DNA of 6,712 nucleotides from Chloroflexota bacterium (GTDB lineage: Bacteria > Chloroflexota > Dehalococcoidia > SZUA-161 > SpSt-899), in the NCBI GenBank assembly GCA_018725455.1, contig QLUN01000044.1, forward strand, positions 1-6,712, given 5' to 3'. Made by a program: the position numbers and the translations under genes. The notes under the pieces are model-generated. The model did no database searches and had not been told where the DNA came from. It saw nothing but the letters and a program-made list of their open reading frames with translations. Below, piece after piece: positions 1 through 5,382 of this stretch. How positions within the stretch are numbered: position 1 is the first letter of the stretch; every line of letters starts with the position of its first letter.

Positions 1-57
1 AATGCCCGGGCGGGATAGTATTGCCCATCCCTTCTCGCTATGCATGGGGACGCTCAT
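1..57 (-). CDS. N-terminus of an unidentified protein (partial, runs off the window)
   Basis: The first 19 codons of an open frame start at ATG 57 and read off the low-coordinate edge. The start is supported by a near-perfect Shine-Dalgarno sequence, AGGAGGTGA at 63-71, placed 5 nt upstream. A second in-frame ATG lies four codons in (45) but lacks such a site. The visible residues (MSVPMHSEKGW, then AILSRPGI) do not let me name a family. The gene follows the ferredoxin subunit gene by 53 nt on the same strand and has the same style of ribosome binding site as the oxidoreductase genes. It is therefore probably the sixth gene of that operon, possibly an enzyme acting on the oxidoreductase's substrate or product. 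The existence of the gene is fairly secure; its function is unknown. Confidence 0.6.
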   Translation of the reverse strand, partial: MSVPMHSEKGWAILSRPGI

Positions 58-62
58 TTCAG

Positions 63-71
63 TCACCTCCT
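63..71 (-). promoter_or_regulatory. Strong ribosome binding site for the partial gene at 57
   Basis: The minus strand reads AGGAGGTGA, complementary to the 16S rRNA 3' end over its whole length, 5 nt before ATG 57. It is the main evidence that a gene starts here. Confidence 0.65.
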
Positions 72-110
72 ACCGCAGGAATGATGAAGGCAACCGCTCG
101 CCACCACGCC

Positions 111-314
111 TTATCTTTGCACGACTTCCAATGCAGCTTGGGGGCACATTTCAACACACAGCCCGCATCCCTTACACCGAAGTTCGCAAATCTCTATCTC
201 CTTTGCTTTCCCGTTAAGCTTTATCAGCTTTATGGCGTTGGCCTCCGGGCAGGACAGGATGCAGACTCCACAACGGTTGCACTCATCCCCCTTTAAGCTT
301 GCGGTGTAATACAT
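111..314 (-). CDS. 2-oxoacid:ferredoxin oxidoreductase delta subunit, 2x[4Fe-4S] ferredoxin type
   Basis: A 67-residue bacterial-type ferredoxin that should pass electrons from the thiamine-diphosphate core of the oxidoreductase to soluble ferredoxin in the cytoplasm. Two classic cluster motifs are visible: C12-x2-C15-x2-C18-x3-C22-P and C47-x2-C50-x2-C53-x3-C57-P. One extra cysteine (C43) precedes the second motif. The spacer between motifs is slightly longer than in minimal clostridial ferredoxins, as is common for PorD/KorD. I chose ATG 314 because it has AGGGGAGG 4 nt upstream and because family members begin a few residues before the first motif. The frame stays open up to ATG 380, but those 22 extra codons come from the adjacent 7-bp repeat array and have no good ribosome binding site. 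It is the last of the five oxidoreductase-cluster genes, 76 nt after gamma. The delta assignment rests on this context; the fold alone is shared by many ferredoxins. Confidence 0.85.
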   Translation of the reverse strand: MYYTASLKGDECNRCGVCILSCPEANAIKLIKLNGKAKEIEICELRCKGCGLCVEMCPQAALEVVQR

Positions 315-318
315 GTCG

Positions 319-326
319 CCTCCCCT
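319..326 (-). promoter_or_regulatory. Ribosome binding site fixing the delta-subunit start
   Basis: The minus strand reads AGGGGAGG, 4 nt before ATG 314. It favours the 67-residue form over an upstream ATG at 380, which lies inside the repeat array. Confidence 0.6.
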
Positions 327-332
327 CACATT

Positions 333-408
333 TGGTAACTGGTGATTAGTAATTGGTGATTGGTAATTGGTAATCACCAATCACTATTCACTATTTACTA
401 TTCACTGG
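333..408. repeat. Palindromic array of degenerate 7-bp tandem repeats
   Basis: On the plus strand this stretch divides into about eleven 7-bp units. Six are of the TGGTRAT type (333-374). The next ones are of the CACTATT/CACCAAT type (375 onward) and are roughly the reverse complement of the first set. The result is a long imperfect palindrome centred near 366-367. Arms 352-361 and 372-381 pair perfectly over 10 bp, and pairing continues outward to about 333/400 with only a few mismatches. It fills the 76-nt gamma-delta gap and reaches into the end of the gamma gene, whose last codons and TAG stop (391-393) are repeat sequence. In RNA it would form a long AU-rich hairpin in the operon transcript. 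There is no U-tract, so I do not call it a terminator. Heptanucleotide intergenic repeats of this style are known elsewhere (cyanobacterial STRR sequences); the role is unknown. Confidence 0.85.
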
Positions 409-1062
409 TTTGCACATTTCCTTAACCAACTCATAGGTCTTCCTGATGGCGGCCATATTTTTTTCCAGGAGCTCCTGTGTTTTGGCATATTTTCTCTTGA
501 GTATATCATCGAGGACAGCGGTGGTTGCCGAGGCAGTGAATTTCCCCCCACCGAATCTTTGCGCTATTGCCTTTTCCAGTCCCTCCAGGGTAACGATACC
601 GGTGGCACCCACCAGTCCCCCCAGTAAAGCCATATTGGTGGCAAGCTCAGTGCCAGCCACATCAAGCGCAATCCTGGACGCCGGCACGTTGATAATCCTG
701 ACATTCAGGTCGGCAATGCTGCGAGCATCCTTTTCAGAGAGCAGCGGGCTTTCAGTATTGATAATCAGCCACCCGTTTGGGCGTAAGCCTTCATAGAAGG
801 GCATGGTATAGCATTTGCCCTTGGTGATCACCTCGGGGTGGAAGACCATGATGGCGTCGGGATAGCCGACTTCCCCCTTCTCATAAACCTTCTGCGGTGA
901 AATCCGCACATAGCTTTCCGTGGGGGCCAGCCTTTTCTCCGCTCCGAAAAAGGGAATCACGATGCTGTAATTCCCATCGCTCACCGCTGCCATCCCCAAT
1001 AGGTTGGCTGCGGTAACCATTCCCTGTCCGCCCAGCCCCGACATTCGTACATCAAGCTTCAT
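391..1062 (-). CDS. 2-oxoacid:ferredoxin oxidoreductase gamma subunit
   Basis: A 223-residue protein of the pyruvate/ketoisovalerate oxidoreductase gamma family (PorC/PorG/KorC), which has a Rossmann-like fold. In multi-subunit OFORs it corresponds to domain III, associated with coenzyme A binding. The N-terminus carries the glycine-rich GLGGQG motif (residues 9-14), and residues 38-56 (PFFGAEKRLAPTESYVRIS) match the family's PxGxExRxGxxxxxVRIS signature. A later TELATNMALLGGLVG segment matches the family's Asn-x-x-x-LG region. ATG 1062 is preceded by GAGGAGGTAAG, an excellent ribosome binding site lying inside the end of the beta gene. The two genes overlap by 11 nt, which suggests translational coupling. 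The last residues (VNSK) and the stop codon are supplied by the 7-bp repeat array, so the original C-terminus may have been replaced; the fold itself looks complete. Confidence 0.9.
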   Translation of the reverse strand: MKLDVRMSGLGGQGMVTAANLLGMAAVSDGNYSIVIPFFGAEKRLAPTESYVRISPQKVYEKGEVGYPDAIMVFHPEVITKGKCYTMPFYEGLRPNGWLIINTESPLLSEKDARSIADLNVRIINVPASRIALDVAGTELATNMALLGGLVGATGIVTLEGLEKAIAQRFGGGKFTASATTAVLDDILKRKYAKTQELLEKNMAAIRKTYELVKEMCKPVNSK

Positions 1063-1909
1063 TGCTTACCTCCTCGGCTTTAGGCCCCTTCTCTATCCTC
1101 TCTATCCACTCCTTGGCCTCCGGGACCATGTACTCCGTAATTTCGGTCTCCTTGGCCCTCTTGAGTGATTCTGCCGGAGGAAACTTGTAATTCGTTGAGC
1201 AGGGACAGAATATCTGAACATAGGCCGGGCCTATCTCCCGGGCTACCAGAATTGCCCTTCGCACCATCTGCCCCAGTCGTCTTGCCCGGGCCGGAGTAGC
1301 GGTGGCAACATAAGCACAACCGGCAACCTTAGCCACTTCATGAAGGGGGACTTTGGGGAACTTCTTCCCCAGGGGTGCCATATTGACCACCACCCCTTGC
1401 CGCGTCATGCCGCTTTCTTGCCCGCCGGTATTAGAATAACCTTCATTGTCCAGCATTATGGTAGTAAATTGCTCCCGTCTAAACCAGGAGTGCATAGTAG
1501 GGGCAAGCCCGATATCAACGACACCACCATCCCCGGCCATTACCACCACATCCTTATGTGTGTTGGGATATCTTAGCCTCAACGCTCTCTTTAAGCCGGT
1601 AGCCACTGCGCTCTGATTGCCGAAGAGACAGTGTATGTTATGAATGGCGACCTGGGGCATGAGAATAGCATTGCACCCCGTGGTTCCGACAATGACAGTA
1701 TTCTCGGGATTGGGAAGCGAAGCGAGGATCAATCTGATTGACAAACCAAGAGCACAGCCGGCGCATAACGGGTGTACCTCTATCAACTCTTTAAATGTTC
1801 CTAAATCTTTCACTCCCAAACCCCTTCCATAGGGACCATCCTCTACCAGCTCTAGATATTCCTGGGGCATTACCTTCTCAAAGCCCGGCGAAATCTTAAG
1901 TGCTTCCAT
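1052..1909 (-). CDS. porB: 2-oxoacid:ferredoxin oxidoreductase beta subunit, thiamine-diphosphate and [4Fe-4S] binding
   Basis: A 285-residue beta subunit of the PorB family. It binds the diphosphate and Mg2+ of thiamine diphosphate and normally holds one [4Fe-4S] cluster close to the cofactor. The TPP signature begins at GDG (126-128) and ends with DN-x-GYSNTGGQ (154-164). Cysteines C49 and C52 (LCAGC), C79 (TTGCN) and C235/C237 (FCPC) lie where PorB proteins carry cluster ligands. About 48 residues precede the CxxC, a longer N-terminus than in typical PorB. ATG 1909 has AAGGAGGTAAG upstream, an almost ideal ribosome binding site, and starts 22 nt after the alpha stop. The partner subunit is the adjacent alpha. 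The por symbol is a family label: CxGC is PorB-like, whereas KorB proteins often have CPGC, but the substrate is not established. Confidence 0.9.
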   Translation of the reverse strand: MEALKISPGFEKVMPQEYLELVEDGPYGRGLGVKDLGTFKELIEVHPLCAGCALGLSIRLILASLPNPENTVIVGTTGCNAILMPQVAIHNIHCLFGNQSAVATGLKRALRLRYPNTHKDVVVMAGDGGVVDIGLAPTMHSWFRREQFTTIMLDNEGYSNTGGQESGMTRQGVVVNMAPLGKKFPKVPLHEVAKVAGCAYVATATPARARRLGQMVRRAILVAREIGPAYVQIFCPCSTNYKFPPAESLKRAKETEITEYMVPEAKEWIERIEKGPKAEEVSNEA

Positions 1910-1931
1910 GTCGAACTTACCTCCTTTGTTT

Positions 1932-3089
1932 TTAGACAGCCACTCCTGCCTGGAGGAGTTTCTTGGTTTCCTTCACGATTACCTCTGGTGGCATGGTCAT
2001 GCCACCAAATACCCTCGGCCCACTGTAGATCTTTGAATTGTTGTTTACCCTTGATCTGATCTCTCGGGCTAACCAGCCGGTAATATTATGCTCCGGGACT
2101 ATGATGATCCCTGGCACCTCAGCTAACTCGGCGATCTCCTTCTCAGGGAATGGTCTTATCACCTTGATCTTCACCAACCCGACATCAATTCCTTCTGCCC
2201 GCATTCTTTCCATAGCAACCCTTGCTTGAGCAGCAGCAGTGCCCGATGTCATGAACATTATCTCAGCATCAGGGTGGGTAACTTCGATAGGCCCTCCCAT
2301 GTACTTGTAGATGTGCTTGCGCGCCCGTTCCGCGGCAGCACGCACCTCCTGTTGCCAACTGGCATGGGTATTATAGCTTATGTAGTTACTCTTCATAACG
2401 AAGGGGTCCTTCATGTGCCTTACCGGAACCGTCTCCATGTCCATTGCTACCACTGGAGAGACTGATGGATCATAAGGGGGCAACATCTCATCCTCGGGGG
2501 TTAGCTCGACAATCTCCCGTGTGTGGGTCACGAAGAAGCCGTCAACGCACACACCCACCGGCAGGTGTACCTCGGGCTGTTCGGCGATGATATACGCCTG
2601 AAGGGTCATATCAAAGAAGTCTTGGGGGTCTTCGGCATGAAATATCAGCATCCCGGTATCGGCTAGCCATCCAATTTCAATATTGTCCGGCTGGATGCTC
2701 AAAGGCGAATTCACCCCTCTGGTCATAAATGCACATACTATCGGCAGCCTGTGCCCCGCCCAGACAGGAAACATTTCAAAGGCTCTTAGCGTTCCCGGCC
2801 CGCTGGTGGCAGTAAATACCCTTACCCCTCCCATTGCCGCCCCGGCAACGGCGGACATCACATTAAATTCATCCTCACCGCGATAATAGTCCCTGATATA
2901 ACCCTGAGCATACATATCCCCAATTATATGAGTTGCTTCGCTTTGTGGCGTTATCGGGTAGACAATGGCCATATCAACATTGGCCCTCTTTGCCGCCTCG
3001 GCAACGGCTTCATTGCCGATCAAGTATTTCTTTTCCCGAGGAGCGTCAAAAAGCATGTATTCGGGGCTTACTACTCTTCTTTCTGGCAT
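1932..3089 (-). CDS. porA: 2-oxoacid:ferredoxin oxidoreductase alpha subunit (PorA-like)
   Basis: A 385-residue alpha subunit, the usual length for PorA of four-subunit enzymes. It oxidatively decarboxylates a 2-oxoacid to an acyl-CoA with reduction of ferredoxin, working with beta, gamma and delta. The TPP pyrimidine-domain motif YPITPQSE is at 44-51. An acidic GEDE segment (71-74) probably contains the conserved glutamate that activates TPP. The stretch HRLPIVCAFMTRG (113-125) and VCVDGFFVTHT (180-190) are strongly PorA-like. Residues from about 270 on form the transketolase-C-like domain II (GLVKIKVIRPFP at 304-315). The odd element is TSGPGT at 95-100, where PorA usually has TSSQG and KorA has SGPG, so the substrate is uncertain. 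ATG 3089 has GGGAGGG upstream and lies within the end of the epsilon-like gene (19-nt overlap). Confidence 0.9.
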   Translation of the reverse strand: MPERRVVSPEYMLFDAPREKKYLIGNEAVAEAAKRANVDMAIVYPITPQSEATHIIGDMYAQGYIRDYYRGEDEFNVMSAVAGAAMGGVRVFTATSGPGTLRAFEMFPVWAGHRLPIVCAFMTRGVNSPLSIQPDNIEIGWLADTGMLIFHAEDPQDFFDMTLQAYIIAEQPEVHLPVGVCVDGFFVTHTREIVELTPEDEMLPPYDPSVSPVVAMDMETVPVRHMKDPFVMKSNYISYNTHASWQQEVRAAAERARKHIYKYMGGPIEVTHPDAEIMFMTSGTAAAQARVAMERMRAEGIDVGLVKIKVIRPFPEKEIAELAEVPGIIIVPEHNITGWLAREIRSRVNNNSKIYSGPRVFGGMTMPPEVIVKETKKLLQAGVAV

Positions 3090-3691
3090 GATACCCTCCC
3101 CATTTTAACCCTTTTTATGGTTTCGGTTATCTTTCTTACTTCCTCAGCGTGAACATCTCTTAGTGTAATCATAGCGTCCTCATGCCCTCGCTCGCCGCAC
3201 AGAGCTATGGTGTAGCAATCCGTCCCTGCCCTGACGATCTTTAAAGCTAGATTGGCGAAATGGCAATGAACTCCCACAAACATACATACATCGATATTGT
3301 TATGCCAGATGGTCAAATTAGGATGATTGGGGTTGATTTCTACTTCGGGATTGATCATGGGGTACTTGGGGCGATAATCCGGCATAGGTATGATCCTCAT
3401 CCCCGGTACCTCGGCCACCATATCCTGCAGCGCCTTTGCTTTGGCTACTGCCTTGTCTGACCAGGCCCAAAGCACCAGAGGGCCAGGGAAAAGCATCGGA
3501 TTCCGGGCTGAAAGCAGCCTATTAGCTATCTCTTCCATGGCGACTTCTTGAGGAACAATCTCCCCTTCGATTAACCCTTGACCTTCCTCCGGAAGCACTA
3601 CCCCCATGATGGCCGCCGACGGAGAAAGATAAGCCTCCGGTCCAGGAACCACTCTGTAACCGTTCTTCGGTAAACCTATTAGTGTGCTCAT
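3071..3691 (-). CDS. CO dehydrogenase beta / acetyl-CoA synthase epsilon-like subunit (CdhB family)
   Basis: A 206-residue cytoplasmic protein that I place, from remembered family features, in the CO dehydrogenase beta subunit/acetyl-CoA synthase epsilon family (PF02552-type). Those proteins have a Rossmann-like, DHS-type fold and form part of the archaeal acetyl-CoA decarbonylase/synthase complex; their exact role is unsettled. Residues 56-88 (ANRLLSARNPMLFPGP onward) match the family's start: a helix, then a strand with P-x-L-x-x-GP. Next come an IPMPDYRPKYP segment (101-111), NHPNLTIWHNNIDVCMFVG (122-140), and a C-terminal HEDAMITLRD (170-179) where family members discuss cofactor or partner contacts. 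About 50 extra N-terminal residues precede this core. ATG 3691 has GGGAG about 7 nt upstream. It is the first gene of the OFOR operon and overlaps alpha by 19 nt, so it is likely an accessory subunit of that enzyme. No CODH or ACS catalytic gene is present in the window. Confidence 0.7.
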   Translation of the reverse strand: MSTLIGLPKNGYRVVPGPEAYLSPSAAIMGVVLPEEGQGLIEGEIVPQEVAMEEIANRLLSARNPMLFPGPLVLWAWSDKAVAKAKALQDMVAEVPGMRIIPMPDYRPKYPMINPEVEINPNHPNLTIWHNNIDVCMFVGVHCHFANLALKIVRAGTDCYTIALCGERGHEDAMITLRDVHAEEVRKITETIKRVKMGRVSCQKEE

Positions 3692-3729
3692 TTGACACTC
3701 CCTTCATAACTTGGCGGTTTCAATCGCCG

Positions 3730-3752
3730 AAAAAAATGGGCAACCGTGCCCA
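3730..3752 (-). terminator. Rho-independent terminator of the mutM-phosphatase-tatD cluster
   Basis: On the minus strand the sequence is TGGGCA-CGGT-TGCCCA followed by seven T residues: a perfect 6-bp stem (3737-3742 pairing with 3747-3752), a 4-nt loop and a U-tract at 3730-3736. It begins one base past the tatD stop codon (3754-3756), which fits a terminator for the upstream cluster. It also lies just downstream of the promoter at 3763-3791, so it would form the very 5' end of the OFOR operon transcript. Confidence 0.8.
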
Positions 3753-3753
3753 A

Positions 3754-4581
3754 CTAATTTTGATTATACCTGCTTTCTTGCACCTTGTCAACAGCTAGTA
3801 TGAACGGCACCGGGAGATTTGGCAGCCCGAAGAGCATGAGAGCGTTTTCGGTGGTCCTTTGAGCAACCACCCCTGGCTCAACCCCCTTCAGCCTGGCTAC
3901 TGCCTCCAATACCCTGGTAACATCCGCTGGCTCGGACGGATGGGCAAACTCCGTACCCCAGCGATAGACCACCGGCGAGTCGGTTTCCAGCAGCAGATTA
4001 TCGCCGGGCGTTTCGATCATCGCTCGCCGGTGCTCTTGGTGGTACCCGGCAGCGAGGGTTGCGGAAGCGAAATATCCCTGCCTGATAAGATCGTGCAGGA
4101 CGCTCATCGGGCCGCTGTACCAGTGGAATACCGCTCTCTCTACCCCCGATTCCTGGACAATGGTGAAACAGTCTCGCCAGGAATATCGGGAATGGACGAG
4201 CGCCGGTTTCGCATATCGCCTGGCGATCGCCAACACATCTTTGAGCACCTGCTTTTGAGCCTCCTTGCTTGCTTTGCTCGTAACCCTCTTATGATAGTCC
4301 AGGCCTATCTCGCCAATACCCACTGCCCTTTCGACATTGTCTTCGATGAACTGCAGGTTGCGCTCGGTCCCCACTGCTCTTAGCTCTCCAGGATGACAGC
4401 CAAGGGCGGGAAATACCAGTGATCTGTACCGTTCGGCTATTTCCAGCACCCGGTTGTTCGACTCGTAATCCACCCCGACGGCGATTATGGCGATCAGACC
4501 GCACTCCCTGGCTTTCGCAATGGCCGGGTCGAGGTCCTCTATGTCGTCAAGGTGGGCATGAGTATCGATCAGGGGATACAT
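3754..4581 (-). CDS. tatD: TatD family metal-dependent hydrolase
   Basis: A 275-residue amidohydrolase-fold protein of the TatD family, cytoplasmic two-metal enzymes with DNase activity in characterised members. All the metal-ligand motifs are present: THAHLDD (H8, H10), GIGEIGLDY (E91), LVHSR (H130), FHWYSG (H153) and LETDSP (D201). The catalytic fold ends around FGL (251-253). The remaining residues, about 254-275, form a tail not expected in the family, and their codons contain the consensus promoter for the next operon. ATG 4581 gives the canonical MYPLIDTHAH start. It lies 3 nt after the phosphatase stop codon, in the same frame (TGA-ATA-ATG), with no clear Shine-Dalgarno sequence, so translation probably depends on re-initiation. 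A terminator follows at once. Confidence 0.92.
   Translation of the reverse strand: MYPLIDTHAHLDDIEDLDPAIAKARECGLIAIIAVGVDYESNNRVLEIAERYRSLVFPALGCHPGELRAVGTERNLQFIEDNVERAVGIGEIGLDYHKRVTSKASKEAQKQVLKDVLAIARRYAKPALVHSRYSWRDCFTIVQESGVERAVFHWYSGPMSVLHDLIRQGYFASATLAAGYHQEHRRAMIETPGDNLLLETDSPVVYRWGTEFAHPSEPADVTRVLEAVARLKGVEPGVVAQRTTENALMLFGLPNLPVPFILAVDKVQESRYNQN
3763..3791 (-). promoter_or_regulatory. Consensus sigma70-type promoter for the oxidoreductase operon
   Basis: The minus strand reads TTGACA (3786-3791), a 17-nt spacer (3769-3785), then TATAAT (3763-3768): a perfect match to both hexamers with ideal spacing. By simple counting, a perfect match at this spacing is expected about 0.0008 times on both strands of a 6.7-kb random sequence. 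It lies inside the last codons of tatD and points toward the epsilon-like gene. The predicted start point is near 3755 or 3754, giving a leader of about 63 nt to ATG 3691. The leader begins with the terminator hairpin. Confidence 0.8.
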
Positions 4582-4584
4582 TAT

Positions 4585-5376
4585 TCAAACGGTTTCGATC
4601 ACCAGATCGTCTGCCGTTTTGACCTCCTTCTCCAGATCGGCGATAGCGATGGTTCTCTTTAGAACCCGTGCCTGGGACGCCGAGGAGGTGAATATCGTGA
4701 GACACCGGCGTCCGTACATGACTTGCCTGGCGTTTGGTTGATGCGATCGGATGAGAACATTCTTCTTCAGTCGGCTCATCATCTCATCAAACCATGACTG
4801 GCCGAACTGCGGCCTGCCGGTGAACGGGTCATCGCCGAGGTATCCTCCGTCCCTTTCCTGCCAGTCACCCCAGGTTATCTGCTGCCACTGCTGGCCGCCG
4901 AAATCTATTTTCCCCAGGTCTTCCAGGGTTTCGATATCTGGCAGTGCTCCATGTAAGGCGATAATCCCATTTGGGGTAGAGACCGCCAGTGGCATCTTGG
5001 AGAGCACTGTGGCATATTGCGTGTGCAACTCGCGATCCAGTCCTTCCCAGAAGTCAGCCGGATGAAAGCTAATCGCGCCCTGGCCTTCATGATTTCCCAT
5101 TAGCAGAAACAGATTATCCGGGTGCTCCAGTTTCAGCCTCAGGAGAGAGTTCAGGTTTTCCGCCGACTTTGGGCCCCGATCCACATAGTCACCCAGGAAA
5201 ACGATCTGGCTTTTCGAGTTCAAATGTCTGGCGATGATGGTCCTGGTGGCCTCAAGATCGCCGTGCGTATCGCCAACGAAAATAGCCCGGCCGGATTCCA
5301 GTTTGATCAGATTCCCCTCTTGCTCGAACCTTGCCTCCGCCTCGCCGAGCAAGATTCTTGTTTCCGCTCTTGTCAT
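4585..5376 (-). CDS. PPP-family metallophosphoesterase (Ser/Thr protein phosphatase-like)
   Basis: A 263-residue soluble phosphatase with the complete PPP signature set in order: GDTHG (35-39), GDYVDRG (62-68), GNHE (94-97), HGALP (142-146, where PPP enzymes have HGG) and RSHQ (210-213, in place of RGHE). These supply the bimetal ligands D36, H38, D63, N95, H142 and H212 and the general-acid region around H96. GDYVDRG and GNHE identify the PPP Ser/Thr phosphatase branch rather than generic calcineurin-like esterases. In vivo substrates are unknown: bacterial members act on phosphoproteins, but some relatives cleave diadenosine tetraphosphate. ATG 5376 lies 6 nt after the mutM stop with only a weak GGGA-type site. 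No other start fits the conserved N-terminus. Its downstream neighbour tatD begins 3 nt after its stop. Confidence 0.88.
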   Translation of the reverse strand: MTRAETRILLGEAEARFEQEGNLIKLESGRAIFVGDTHGDLEATRTIIARHLNSKSQIVFLGDYVDRGPKSAENLNSLLRLKLEHPDNLFLLMGNHEGQGAISFHPADFWEGLDRELHTQYATVLSKMPLAVSTPNGIIALHGALPDIETLEDLGKIDFGGQQWQQITWGDWQERDGGYLGDDPFTGRPQFGQSWFDEMMSRLKKNVLIRSHQPNARQVMYGRRCLTIFTSSASQARVLKRTIAIADLEKEVKTADDLVIETV

Positions 5377-5382
5377 GACCGA

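Noticed and set aside
333..408. CRISPR array or insertion-sequence ends for the heptamer array
   Set aside because: The units are 7 bp with no spacers, and there is no transposase or target-site duplication in sight.
3097..3110. A 14-base match (TCCCCATTTTAACC) shared with 6319-6332
   Set aside because: It is a single short match in unrelated contexts, one being a ribosome binding region within coding sequence. Chance is a sufficient explanation.
1932..3691. Assignment of the enzyme as oxalate oxidoreductase
   Set aside because: The alpha subunit keeps the POR-type YPITP motif, and gamma and delta are separate genes, unlike the fused subunit of the known oxalate enzyme. Nothing seen positively supports oxalate.
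3713..3728. Small hairpin GGCG/CGCC in the OFOR leader as a riboswitch or operator
   Set aside because: The stem is only 4 bp with a weak fifth pair, and no known riboswitch features are visible in the short leader.
3859..4383. A 174-codon plus-strand open frame opposite tatD
   Set aside because: It is antisense to a gene with every TatD motif intact and has no family resemblance, so it is a shadow frame.
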